Part shown: one piece after another, positions 1 to 7,415 of the stretch
How the letters are laid out: the number at the start of each line of letters is the position of its first letter
How positions within the stretch are numbered: the stretch's first letter is position 1
Origin: Robiginitomaculum sp.
Lineage (GTDB): Bacteria; Pseudomonadota; Alphaproteobacteria; Caulobacterales; Maricaulaceae
DNA length: 10,894 nt
Direction of reading: 5' to 3'
NCBI GenBank assembly: GCA_002733735.2
Contig: NVWT02000006.1
Span: 99,256 to 110,149, forward strand
The notes under the pieces: generated by a model
Databases searched by the model: none
What the model saw: only the letters and a program-made list of their open reading frames with translations
Told to the model about the DNA's origin: nothing
Program-made: the position numbers and the translations under genes

Positions 1-638
1 TCCAAAGTATAAGGCACAATCAGGTGTGGCTGTTTTACCTGTGTCGACCAAAATGGCAGATCATCGGAATAATCATCTGCATCATATAAAAACCCGCCCT
101 CTTCGGCGATCAGACTGCGGGTGTTGGGCGAGGTTCGCCCAGTGTACCAACCAAGTGGCCGCGTGCCAGTGAGCTTGGTGTGCAGATCGATAGCCTCTAG
201 CATATGCTTCCGTTCAAGGCCTTTTGGAATATCTTGATAATCGATCCAGCGTAAACCATGACAGGCAATTTCATGATCAGCACTAAGGAGTTTTTCCACC
301 ACCAATGGATTGGCTTCTAACGCTTTAGCCACGGCAAAAACCGTTAATGGTAATTGGTATTTTTCAAATAAATTCAGTATCCGCCAGACACCGGCTCTGC
401 TGCCGTACTCGTATAATGATTCCATGCTCATATTTCTGGCGCCGATAACTTCGCCCGCACCAATAATTTCTGAGAGAAAAGTCTCGGCACCAGCATCGCC
501 ATTAAGCACGCAGTTTTCAGCGCCCTCTTCGTAGTTTAGCACAAATTGCACGGCAATCTTTGCTGCATTTGGCCAATTTGCTTTTGGTGGATTTGCGCCA
601 TAACCTGTCATATCACGTTGCATTGAAATTTTATCCAT
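1..638 (-). CDS. puuE: Allantoinase PuuE (polysaccharide-deacetylase-like), partial, C-terminus outside window
   Basis: This gene reads leftward off the window; about 212 N-terminal residues are visible and the C-terminus is missing. The start is ATG at 638-636, preceded by AGGA about 5 bases upstream on the minus strand. The protein begins MDKISMQRDMTGYGANPP and continues with VQFVLNYEEGAEN, GAGEVIGARNMSMESLYEYG, TVFAVAKALEANP, EIACHGLRWIDYQ, TRPLGWYTGRTSPNTR and DADDYSDDLPFW. These are the hallmarks of the PuuE branch of the carbohydrate esterase 4 / polysaccharide deacetylase fold, which hydrolyses S-allantoin to allantoate without belonging to the classical metal-dependent amidohydrolase allantoinases. 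It is divergent from the hiuH-guaD operon, whose products make its substrate. The family is normally about 300 residues. The family call is firm. A related polysaccharide deacetylase is the only realistic alternative, and the neighbourhood makes that unlikely. Confidence 0.93.
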   Translation of the reverse strand, partial: MDKISMQRDMTGYGANPPKANWPNAAKIAVQFVLNYEEGAENCVLNGDAGAETFLSEIIGAGEVIGARNMSMESLYEYGSRAGVWRILNLFEKYQLPLTVFAVAKALEANPLVVEKLLSADHEIACHGLRWIDYQDIPKGLERKHMLEAIDLHTKLTGTRPLGWYTGRTSPNTRSLIAEEGGFLYDADDYSDDLPFWSTQVKQPHLIVPYTL

Positions 639-642
639 GGGA

Positions 643-647
643 TTCCT
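643..647 (-). promoter_or_regulatory. Ribosome binding site of puuE
   Basis: On the minus strand the bases just before the puuE start read AGGAATCCC followed by ATG. AGGA lies 5 bases from the start codon, a good Shine-Dalgarno match and spacing, which supports the start at 638. Confidence 0.6.
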
Positions 648-654
648 AAAAGCC

Positions 655-695
655 TTTCCGAAAAAGTGGGAACCGGTTTTTCGATAAGAAATGCG
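655..695. repeat. Rhizobiales-type intergenic repeat with small hairpin
   Basis: The segment contains an inverted repeat, CGAAAAA at 659-665 and TTTTTCG at 677-683, around an 11-base loop that includes GTGGGAACCGG. It is followed by GATAAGAAATGCG. From memory this block (CCGAAAA-GTGGGAACCGG-TTTTCG-GATAAGAATATGCG) closely resembles a dispersed intergenic element common in Brucella, Ochrobactrum and other Hyphomicrobiales. Only one copy lies in this window, so the repeat status cannot be shown here. The hairpin is seen directly; the family assignment is recollection. Confidence 0.5.
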
Positions 696-698
696 AAA

Positions 699-726
699 AA
701 AATAGGTTAGAACATTTTCGGTTCAA
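699..726 (-). promoter_or_regulatory. Possible puuE promoter
   Basis: On the minus strand TTGAAC (726-721) and TATTTT (704-699) lie 16 bases apart, about 60 bases upstream of the puuE start. Each hexamer matches 4 of 6 consensus positions. The -35-like hexamer is the inner arm of the nested palindrome, so a protein bound there would block or modulate this promoter. This is a weak match in AT-rich sequence. Confidence 0.22.
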
Positions 727-747
727 CTTGAACAAAAAATGTTCTAA
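707..747. promoter_or_regulatory. 41-bp nested palindrome between puuE and hiuH (candidate operator or repeat hairpin)
   Basis: The stretch is symmetric about base 727. The outer arms are a perfect 12-bp inverted repeat, TTAGAACATTTT at 707-718 and AAAATGTTCTAA at 736-747. The inner arms are a perfect 6-bp inverted repeat, GTTCAA at 721-726 and TTGAAC at 728-733. Only the pairs at 719/735 and 720/734 fail, so 18 of 20 positions pair. It sits midway between two divergent purine-catabolism transcription units and just upstream of a TATAAT, where an operator for a urate- or allantoin-responsive regulator would be expected. It could equally be the second half of the dispersed repeat at 655-695, acting as an RNA hairpin or as nothing. 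The symmetry is certain; the function is not known. Confidence 0.6.
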
Positions 748-768
748 TAGCGATCTTTATTCTATTAC

Positions 769-774
769 TATAAT
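769..774 (+). promoter_or_regulatory. Candidate -10 element for the hiuH-guaD operon
   Basis: A perfect TATAAT lies 29 bases before the hiuH ATG and 21 bases after the nested palindrome. No good -35 hexamer is seen 16-18 bases upstream. If this is the promoter, it probably depends on an activator or is controlled through the adjacent palindrome. Confidence 0.38.
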
Positions 775-803
775 ACAACACGCAAAATGATACGAGAGAG
801 AAA

Positions 804-1151
804 ATGGCCGGATTAACTACTCATGTTTTAGATACCGCCAATGGCGTGGCCGCCAAAGGGATCAGGATTGAGCTTTATGATGATAAAACCGGCAAATTGC
901 TAGGTGAATTTGTCACCAATGATGATGGCCGTTGTGATCAGCCATTATTAGCACCTGAGCAGATGAAAACTAACAGCTATCGTTTGGAGTTTTTTACTGC
1001 CGATTATTTTCAAAAACGCGGCCATGAGCTTTCCGATCCACCGTTTTTGGATAAAATCACTATTCGTTTTGCTATTACCGATACGCAAAGCCATTATCAT
1101 GTGCCATTATTGGTTTCGCCATTTTCTTATTCCACCTATCGCGGCAGTTAA
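804..1151 (+). CDS. hiuH: 5-hydroxyisourate hydrolase
   Basis: This enzyme (HIUase, transthyretin-like family) hydrolyses 5-hydroxyisourate, the unstable product of urate oxidation, to OHCU (2-oxo-4-hydroxy-4-carboxy-5-ureidoimidazoline). The 115-residue protein has the full signature: LTTHVLD near the start (His7), DGRC (Arg43), HYHVPLL (His99), and it ends in the family's diagnostic tetrapeptide YRGS at 112-115. His, Arg, His and the terminal Tyr-Arg-Gly-Ser form the active site in characterised members. There is no signal peptide, so it is cytoplasmic. The start at 804 is supported by GAGAG at 794-798. It is the first gene of the operon and its TAA stop overlaps the xdhA start by one base (TAATG). 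Length is standard and the call is secure. Confidence 0.96.
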   Translation: MAGLTTHVLDTANGVAAKGIRIELYDDKTGKLLGEFVTNDDGRCDQPLLAPEQMKTNSYRLEFFTADYFQKRGHELSDPPFLDKITIRFAITDTQSHYHVPLLVSPFSYSTYRGS

Positions 1152-2578
1152 TGCGCATGAAACAATTACAGACGATCAATTTTGTACTTAACGGCCAGCA
1201 ATTCAGTGTGCCAATCACTGATACACAGCAAAGCCTATTGGCATTTTTACGCGATAACCTTCGCAAAACCGGCACCAAAGAGGGCTGTAATGAGGGTGAT
1301 TGCGGAGCCTGCACCGTGGTGATTGGCCGGCCAAGTACCGGTAATGTTAAATACGAGGCGGTAAATGCCTGTATTTTATTATTGGCACAGGTCGATAATT
1401 GTGAGCTGATAACTGTCGAGGGTGTGCAAGGCGATGATGGAGCATTGCACCCAGTGCAACAGGCTTTGGTGGACTATCACGGTTCGCAATGCGGGTTTTG
1501 CACCCCGGGTTTTGTGATGTCGCTTTATGCTCATTATCGTAATCGTTTACCGGCAGATCGCCAAAGTTTGAAAGATACTATGGCCGGTAATCTTTGTCGT
1601 TGTACCGGCTATGGGCCAATACTGGCAGCCGGACAGGCAATGTATAATTATCCTGAACCCAAGGGTGAGGTTACGCCAGAAAATTTATCCATCGTGCCGC
1701 AAGATGATAGCCAAAATCTTGATGATCAGATATTCGCGCCAAAAACCGAAGAAGAATTACAAGAATTATTGCAGCTATATCCCGATGCTACTTTGTGGGC
1801 TGGCGGTACTGATACTGGTTTGTGGTTGACCAAAAAATTACAACATTTACCGCAAATTATTTTGCTGGGGAAAATCGCCACGCTTAATTTTGTCAAAGAT
1901 ACCAAGCAAGGTTTATCTATCGGGGCAATGGCCAGTTATAGTGATGTAATGGCTATTGTTGCGGACAAATGGCCAAACTTTGCTGAAGTAATACGGCGCA
2001 CCGGCTCCACTCAAATAAGAAACTCTGGAACTATTGGCGGCAATATTGCTAATGGCTCGCCAATTGGTGATATGGCGCCGATACTGATTGTGCTGGGAGC
2101 TAAATTAATCTTGCGAAAACAAGAACAGCAGCGCGAGATATTGCTAGAAGACTTTTTTATTGAATATGGAAAACAGGATTTAGCGGCTGGCGAGTATTTG
2201 GCGGAAATTTTAATACCCAAGCAGGCCGAGAAATTAAACCTTGCAACATGGAAAATTTCCAAACGCTTTGATCAGGATATTTCTGCGGTTCTTGCTGCAT
2301 TTTCTTGGGAAGCAGATGGCGATAAAATTGCTGATATACGAATAGCATTTGGCGGCATGGCGGCGACACCAAAACGCGCAAAAACAACCGAAAATATATT
2401 GCGCGATAATGTCGTTACTGATGATTTGCTAGATCAGGCATGTGAAGCATTGAATGAGGATTTTACTCCGTTAAGTGATATGCGGGCATCAAGCAGCTAT
2501 CGCCAGCAAATTGCCCAAAACCTGTTACGCAAAGCTTTTGCTGCTGTGCCGGTATCGTTAGCCAAGGCAGGCTCATGA
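1151..2578 (+). CDS. xdhA: Xanthine dehydrogenase small subunit (2x[2Fe-2S], FAD)
   Basis: This is the electron-transfer subunit of the R. capsulatus-type XdhAB enzyme, which oxidises hypoxanthine and xanthine to urate, normally with NAD+. The 475 residues begin with a plant-type ferredoxin domain carrying Cys46, Cys51, Cys54 and Cys74. The second [2Fe-2S] domain follows with Cys114 and Cys117 (CGFCTPG) and Cys149 and Cys151 (CRCTGYGPI). From about residue 190 comes the FAD-binding domain, with WAGGTD at 216-221 and RNSGTIGGNIANGSPIGD at 290-307, then the CO dehydrogenase flavoprotein C-terminal domain. All eight iron-sulfur cysteines are present. The ATG at 1151 overlaps the hiuH stop; an in-frame ATG at 1157 is an equally plausible start two codons later. 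The stop overlaps xdhB by 4 bases. Confidence 0.95.
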   Translation: MRMKQLQTINFVLNGQQFSVPITDTQQSLLAFLRDNLRKTGTKEGCNEGDCGACTVVIGRPSTGNVKYEAVNACILLLAQVDNCELITVEGVQGDDGALHPVQQALVDYHGSQCGFCTPGFVMSLYAHYRNRLPADRQSLKDTMAGNLCRCTGYGPILAAGQAMYNYPEPKGEVTPENLSIVPQDDSQNLDDQIFAPKTEEELQELLQLYPDATLWAGGTDTGLWLTKKLQHLPQIILLGKIATLNFVKDTKQGLSIGAMASYSDVMAIVADKWPNFAEVIRRTGSTQIRNSGTIGGNIANGSPIGDMAPILIVLGAKLILRKQEQQREILLEDFFIEYGKQDLAAGEYLAEILIPKQAEKLNLATWKISKRFDQDISAVLAAFSWEADGDKIADIRIAFGGMAATPKRAKTTENILRDNVVTDDLLDQACEALNEDFTPLSDMRASSSYRQQIAQNLLRKAFAAVPVSLAKAGS

Positions 2579-4860
2579 GCAACAAAACCGACATGATTGG
2601 CAAGCCGATACAACATGAAAGCGCCTTGGCGCAAGTAACCGGCCAAGCGATCTATATTGATGATATGCCAGAATTGCCGCAAACTTTGCATTTGGCATTT
2701 GGCAGATCAGACAAGGCGCACGCAAAGATATTGTCTATGGATTTGGCGAAAGTTCGTGAGTTTCCCGGCGTAGCAGCAGTATTTTGCGCCAGCGACATTA
2801 TCGGTAAAAATGATGTTAGCCCGGTAGCGGGAGATGATCCGTTATTTGCCAGTGAAAAAGTTATCTATCATGGGCAAGCATTGTTTGTTGTCGCCGCCAA
2901 TAGTCGAATAATTGCGCGAAAAGCTGCAAATTTAGCATCGGTCGAATATCAAGAGTTACCGGCTATTTTAACTATCTCGCAAGCCAAAGACGCTGGTGCC
3001 AGACTAGAGGTTTGCCAGATAATGCGCCGTGGCGATGCCACAAAATCTATTGCAAATTCGGCGCATCAAGTTTCAGGTAATTTGTCCACCGGGGCGCAAG
3101 ATCATTTTTACCTTGAGGGGCAAATTACTTACGCTTTGCCGCTTGAAGACGGACAGATGAAAGTTTTTTCCTCGACCCAACACCCTTCAGAAGTACAAAT
3201 GGGTATTGCGCATGTTTTGGGTCTACCCTCGAATAAGGTCATGGTCGAAATTAGGCGCATGGGCGGCGGCTTTGGCGGTAAAGAAACCCAAGCCTTATTG
3301 ATCGCCGCGGCGGCAGCTTTGGTAGCCGATAAAACCGGTAGGCCAGCCAAATTATGCCTTGATCGCGATGATGATATGATCATGACCGGCAAACGCCACG
3401 GCTTTGAAATGTCATACGAAATAGGCTTTGATGAAAATGGTTTGATAGCCGGCGCGAAGTTCGATCTGGCATCGGATTGCGGCTGTTCGATGGATTTATC
3501 GGCAGCGATCAATGATCGGGCGATGTTTCATCTTGATAATGCATATTTTCTGCCAAATGTGATAATTCGCTCGGAGAGATTTCGCACCAATAAAGTTTCT
3601 GCAACCGCGTTTCGTGGTTTTGGTGGCCCGCAAGGTATGATCTTGATCGAGCGGGTTATGGATCATATTGCCAATGAACTTGGCCTTGATCCGTTGATTG
3701 TTCGCCAGCGTAATTTTTATGCCAAGGGTCGTGATATTACCCCTTATGGCCAGCAGGTCACTGATTTTGAACTGCCTGAAATTGTCGAACAATTGGTAAC
3801 GAGTAGTGACTATTCAAAACGCTATGCAGAAATTTCCAACTGGAATGAGCAAAATCAAAACATCAAACGCGGACTTAACCTATCAGTGGTCAAGTTTGGT
3901 ATTTCTTTTACTACCGGATTTTTGAATCAGGCCGGCGCATTGGTGCATGTCTATCGTGATGGCAGTGTGGTGCTAAACCATGGCGGCACTGAAATGGGAC
4001 AAGGTCTGTTCGTTAAGGTCGCACAAATAGTGGCGCAAGTTTTCGGCCTTGATGTCAGCCAAATTCAAGTAACCGCTACTGCCACCGATAAAGTCCCCAA
4101 CACTTCGGCAACTGCCGCCTCCTCTGGCTCTGACCTTAATGGCATGGCTGCTAAAATCGCCGCCGAAACAATATCTCAGCGTCTGGCCAAATTTGTAGCG
4201 AAAAAATTTAATTGCGACAAAGATCAGGTGGAGTTTATTGACGGCAAGGTTTGTTTTAACGATCAGAAAGTCCCGTTCTCAGAAATAACCGATCTGGCTT
4301 ATCTGGCGCGAATATCGCTGTCCTCGACCGGGTTTTACGCCACGCCGGATATATTTTATGACCGGACAAAACACCAAGGATCGCCGTTTTTGTATTATGC
4401 CTATGGCGCAGCAATCAGCGAAGTTGAGCTTGATGTTATGACCGGCGAAGCAAGGTTGCGACGGGTGGACATTTTGCATTCTTGTGGCAAATCGCTAAAT
4501 CCGGCGATTGATCTGGGACAGATCGAAGGCGGTTTTGTGCAAGGCATCGGCTGGTTGGGCAATGAAGAAGTTTGTTTTGACGATAAGGGGCGTTTAACCA
4601 CCCACGCGCCGTCTACTTATAAAATTCCAACCGCTTCGGATCGTCCGGATCATTTTAATATTGCCTTGTTTGACAGTGAAGATACCGAGATAAAAACTGT
4701 GTACCGCTCCAAAGCCGTGGGCGAGCCGCCATTTATGTTAGCGATCAGTTACCATGGTGCGTTACGGGCAGCGGTGGAAGCTGTCGGCAATGATGGATTT
4801 ACCGAACTTAATGCACCAGCAACCCCAGAAACCCTGTTGCGGGCAATGACCGCGAGATGA
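2575..4860 (+). CDS. xdhB: Xanthine dehydrogenase molybdopterin-binding subunit
   Basis: This 761-residue catalytic subunit holds the molybdenum cofactor, binds the purine and hydroxylates it, passing electrons to XdhA. The N-terminal domain starts around GKPIQHESALAQVTGQAIYIDD. The molybdopterin-binding part shows GGGFGGKETQ (Glu237), ATAFRGFGGPQGM (Arg347), GGTEMGQG at 470-477 and KAVGEPPFML with Glu717. By family alignment these match the purine-contacting Glu232 and Arg310 and the general base Glu730 of the R. capsulatus XdhB chain, which favours a purine substrate over an aldehyde. AAGG at 2564-2567 is a good ribosome binding site for the ATG at 2575, which shares ATGA with the end of xdhA. 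A full-length, apparently intact gene. Confidence 0.95.
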   Translation: MSNKTDMIGKPIQHESALAQVTGQAIYIDDMPELPQTLHLAFGRSDKAHAKILSMDLAKVREFPGVAAVFCASDIIGKNDVSPVAGDDPLFASEKVIYHGQALFVVAANSRIIARKAANLASVEYQELPAILTISQAKDAGARLEVCQIMRRGDATKSIANSAHQVSGNLSTGAQDHFYLEGQITYALPLEDGQMKVFSSTQHPSEVQMGIAHVLGLPSNKVMVEIRRMGGGFGGKETQALLIAAAAALVADKTGRPAKLCLDRDDDMIMTGKRHGFEMSYEIGFDENGLIAGAKFDLASDCGCSMDLSAAINDRAMFHLDNAYFLPNVIIRSERFRTNKVSATAFRGFGGPQGMILIERVMDHIANELGLDPLIVRQRNFYAKGRDITPYGQQVTDFELPEIVEQLVTSSDYSKRYAEISNWNEQNQNIKRGLNLSVVKFGISFTTGFLNQAGALVHVYRDGSVVLNHGGTEMGQGLFVKVAQIVAQVFGLDVSQIQVTATATDKVPNTSATAASSGSDLNGMAAKIAAETISQRLAKFVAKKFNCDKDQVEFIDGKVCFNDQKVPFSEITDLAYLARISLSSTGFYATPDIFYDRTKHQGSPFLYYAYGAAISEVELDVMTGEARLRRVDILHSCGKSLNPAIDLGQIEGGFVQGIGWLGNEEVCFDDKGRLTTHAPSTYKIPTASDRPDHFNIALFDSEDTEIKTVYRSKAVGEPPFMLAISYHGALRAAVEAVGNDGFTELNAPATPETLLRAMTAR

Positions 4861-5750
4861 AACTGGCAGACAAAGTACAGCAATTATTGACCGACAAACA
4901 AACGGCGGTAATGGTTACATTGGTTGAAACTTCCGGCTCTGCGCCCAGAAATGCCGGAGCTAAGATGTTGATCTGGAACGAGGGGCAGAAAGGCACTATT
5001 GGCGGTGGTGAGTTGGAATTTCGCTTGCTCAAAATGGCCAAAGAAATGTTGCAACAACCTTTCATGCGTCCAGTGTTACAAGACTTTCCATTGGGCCCGG
5101 TTTTGGGTCAGTGTTGTGGTGGTTTTGTTACTGCAATGTTGGAGCCATTAAACCAATATTGTCTCGGCAATGAAAAGCTCTCAGTGCAAACTTGTTTAGC
5201 CAGCGGAGAAAAAGCTTTGATCGCCGTTAATGACGATAATTCAAAGATAATTATCACTGCTGACAAACATTACATTATCGAGACACCACGCCGCAAACCA
5301 ACAAGCATTTACCTATTTGGCGCCGGGCATATTGGTGCGGCGTTGGCAAAAATATTACTCGATATGGATGTTGATCTTAACTGGATAGATAGCCGCCTCG
5401 ATATGCACCCATCAGCGCAAATTTGCGATGATCCGGTACAAATGGCAATATCTGCGCCGGCTGATGCTCTTTTCGTGATTGTCACCCATTGCCATGATCT
5501 TGATTATGCTCTCTGTCATAGTATCTTGCGTAAAAATGATATTGGATTTTGTGGGCTTATCGGCTCAGATACCAAAAGGGCGCGATTTATTCAGCGGTTA
5601 CAAAAAGATGGCATGACTGAAAAACAAATCGGGCAATTAACTTGTCCTGTAGGCTTGAGCGGTATTGGTGGTAAACACCCAACCGAAATCGCCGTGGCGA
5701 TTGCCGCTCAGTTACTGCAAGAAATGAAAGAACAAAAAAATGGAAATTGA
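4857..5750 (+). CDS. xdhC: Xanthine dehydrogenase maturation factor XdhC
   Basis: XdhC binds molybdenum cofactor, helps it receive its terminal sulfur ligand and inserts it into XdhB; it is not part of the finished enzyme. The 297 residues show the two-domain family layout. The N-terminal XdhC/CoxI domain has ETSGSAPRNAGAKM at 24-37, GTIGGGELE at 46-54 and LGQCCGG at 83-89. A Rossmann-like C-terminal domain begins at IYLFGAGHIGAAL (FGAGHIG at 154-160), with FVIVTHCHDLDYAL, GLIGSDTKRARF and CPVGLSGIGGKHPTEIAVAI. It starts within the xdhB stop (ATGA). Its end overlaps puuD by 11 bases. Position directly after xdhAB is the usual arrangement and agrees with the motif evidence. Confidence 0.94.
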   Translation: MKLADKVQQLLTDKQTAVMVTLVETSGSAPRNAGAKMLIWNEGQKGTIGGGELEFRLLKMAKEMLQQPFMRPVLQDFPLGPVLGQCCGGFVTAMLEPLNQYCLGNEKLSVQTCLASGEKALIAVNDDNSKIIITADKHYIIETPRRKPTSIYLFGAGHIGAALAKILLDMDVDLNWIDSRLDMHPSAQICDDPVQMAISAPADALFVIVTHCHDLDYALCHSILRKNDIGFCGLIGSDTKRARFIQRLQKDGMTEKQIGQLTCPVGLSGIGGKHPTEIAVAIAAQLLQEMKEQKNGN

Positions 5751-6927
5751 TATTCTGCCATGGATGAGTTTGGCGGTTAGATGGCTGCATTTAATTGCTG
5801 GCATTGCATGGATTGGCTCCAGTTTTTATTTCATCTGGCTGGATAATTCATTGCGCCCTGAAGCAGGAGAAAAAGAGGCCGGTGTATCTGGTGGCCTTTG
5901 GGCAGTGCATGGCGGCGGGTTTTATCACAAGAAGAAATTTCAAGTTGCGCCGGATAATTTGCCAGATCATTTACATTGGTTCAAATGGGAAGCCTACGTC
6001 ACTTGGCTATCTGGCATTGGCCTGATGATTTTGATGTATTATTGGCAGGCAAATTTGTATCTGATAAATCCAATGCGGGCGGACTTGAGCCAATTCGCAG
6101 CCATTAGTGTCGGTGTTGGTTTTCTGGTTGTTGGTTGGATTATTTATGACATAATTTGTCGTCTGACTACTAAGATGAGTAGCCTGTTTTCCGGTGCTTT
6201 ATGGTTCGGGTTTTTAATCCTTAGCACTTATATTTTAGTGCAAGTATTTAGCGATCGCGGCGCCTTCTTACATGTAGGTGCGATGATCGGTACCGCCATG
6301 GCCGGCAATGTGTTTTTTGTGATAATCCCTAATCAAAAAATCGTAGTCGCATCTATGTTGGCAGGCAAAACTCCAGATCCCCAATTATTGGTGATGGCCA
6401 AACAGCGCAGCGTCCATAACAATTATATGACACTGCCCGTATTATTGATCATGGTTTCCACCCATTACCCAACTTTAACCGGTCATCATTTGAACTGGTT
6501 ATTATTGGCTTTGTTGTCATTAAGCGGGGTGCTTATCCGGCATTTCTTTAATTTACGCCACAAAGACAAAGTGGTTTATCCGGTGTTATTTGCTGGCTTT
6601 GGCTTGTTTATCGCGACGATGATTTTTGCTGCTGCCACTGTTCCCAAACCCGCAGCGCACACCAGCGAAGTGGATTTCTCGCAAGTTGAAGAAATCATGC
6701 AATTACACTGTACCGCCTGTCATAGCGCCAATCCAACCCATCCGGCATTTGACGAGCCGCCAATGGGCTTGGCTCTTGATACAAGAGAGCAGTTCGAACA
6801 ATTTTCATCAAGCATTTATGATCAAGTAGTGGTGGGAAAAACCATGCCCTTGGGTGGTGATACATTGATGAGTGATGAGGAGCGGCAAATTATCGCCAAT
6901 TGGATCGAGCAACAAAAAAAGCAATGA
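5740..6927 (+). CDS. puuD: Urate oxidase PuuD, membrane protein with C-terminal cytochrome c domain
   Basis: PuuD oxidises urate to 5-hydroxyisourate. Unlike soluble uricase it passes electrons to a cytochrome c domain and on to respiration, avoiding hydrogen peroxide. The 395 residues open with the family's N-terminal urate oxidase domain (RWLHLIAGIAWIGSSFYF at 14-31, GGLWAVHGGGFYH at 51-63). I count roughly seven or eight membrane segments, at about 13-33, 86-104, 119-140, 149-170, 177-197, 251-266 and 279-300, with a weaker one near 230-240. After a PKPAAHTSE linker comes a class I cytochrome c domain with CTACH at 324-328 and a likely axial Met369 in KTMPLGG. The intact heme motif and usual length argue for a working enzyme. 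It overlaps xdhC by 11 bases and shares ATGA with allA. Confidence 0.94.
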   Translation: MEIDILPWMSLAVRWLHLIAGIAWIGSSFYFIWLDNSLRPEAGEKEAGVSGGLWAVHGGGFYHKKKFQVAPDNLPDHLHWFKWEAYVTWLSGIGLMILMYYWQANLYLINPMRADLSQFAAISVGVGFLVVGWIIYDIICRLTTKMSSLFSGALWFGFLILSTYILVQVFSDRGAFLHVGAMIGTAMAGNVFFVIIPNQKIVVASMLAGKTPDPQLLVMAKQRSVHNNYMTLPVLLIMVSTHYPTLTGHHLNWLLLALLSLSGVLIRHFFNLRHKDKVVYPVLFAGFGLFIATMIFAAATVPKPAAHTSEVDFSQVEEIMQLHCTACHSANPTHPAFDEPPMGLALDTREQFEQFSSSIYDQVVVGKTMPLGGDTLMSDEERQIIANWIEQQKKQ

Positions 6928-7415
6928 TCAACCAACTTAACATAGAGCCGTTAACCGCCAAGGAGTTTGCCATTTTCGGGCAGGTGATAGAAATAGGTGA
7001 TAATGATCCGATTTTGATCAATGACGGCAATGCAAAAAGATACAACACTGCCGCTGACCTGCAATTTACCGACGGCAAAGCGGTGGTAAGCATTTTTCGT
7101 AGCCAGCCTTTGGCGCGGCCAATAGTTTTACGCAAAATGGAATGTCATGATCTTGGCACTCAGGCATTTATTCCTCTGAACAACCGTCCGTGGCTAGTGG
7201 TGGTTGCCGCCAAAGGTGAGTTTGCCCCAGCAAATATGCGGGCATTTTTGGCACAGGCAAACCAAGGGGTGAATTTTGCTGCCGGTACTTGGCATCATTT
7301 TTCTTTGGCTTTGGGTGAGGTTTCTGATTTTTTAGTAATTGATCGCCAAGGAAAATCCGCTGACTGCCGCGAAATTGCGCTTGATCCAGCAATACAATTG
7401 GGGGAGTTGCCATGA
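6924..7415 (+). CDS. allA: Ureidoglycolate lyase
   Basis: AllA splits S-ureidoglycolate into glyoxylate and urea, the last nitrogen-releasing step of the allantoin branch. The product is 163 residues, close to the E. coli enzyme. Family motifs are LTAKEFAIFGQVIE at 10-23, NDGNAKRYN at 33-41, VSIFRSQP at 55-62, MECHDLGTQAF at 72-82, RPWLVVVA at 88-95 and GTWHHFSLAL at 121-130, followed by FLVIDRQGK. The same frame is open further up, to an ATG at 6900, but the ATG at 6924 is preferred because it gives the ATGA overlap with puuD seen across this operon and the normal family N-terminus. Its substrate needs an allantoate-processing enzyme that is not in this window. High confidence from motifs and context. 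Confidence 0.93.
   Translation: MINQLNIEPLTAKEFAIFGQVIEIGDNDPILINDGNAKRYNTAADLQFTDGKAVVSIFRSQPLARPIVLRKMECHDLGTQAFIPLNNRPWLVVVAAKGEFAPANMRAFLAQANQGVNFAAGTWHHFSLALGEVSDFLVIDRQGKSADCREIALDPAIQLGELP
7401..7406 (+). promoter_or_regulatory. Strong ribosome binding site of guaD
   Basis: GGGGAG lies five bases before the guaD ATG, inside the 3' end of allA. It is the strongest ribosome binding site in the operon, so guaD may also be translated independently of coupling to allA. Confidence 0.55.

Noticed and set aside
310..534. Plus-strand open frame opposite puuE
   Set aside because: It is the antisense of a well-supported PuuE coding region and has no recognisable domain.
3129..3512. 127-codon minus-strand open frame inside xdhB
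   Set aside because: It lies wholly opposite the molybdopterin-binding motifs of xdhB and its translation has no family features.
6900..6923. Earlier ATG at 6900 as the allA start
   Set aside because: It would overlap puuD by 28 bases and add residues not expected in the family; ATG 6924 gives the ATGA overlap seen across the operon.
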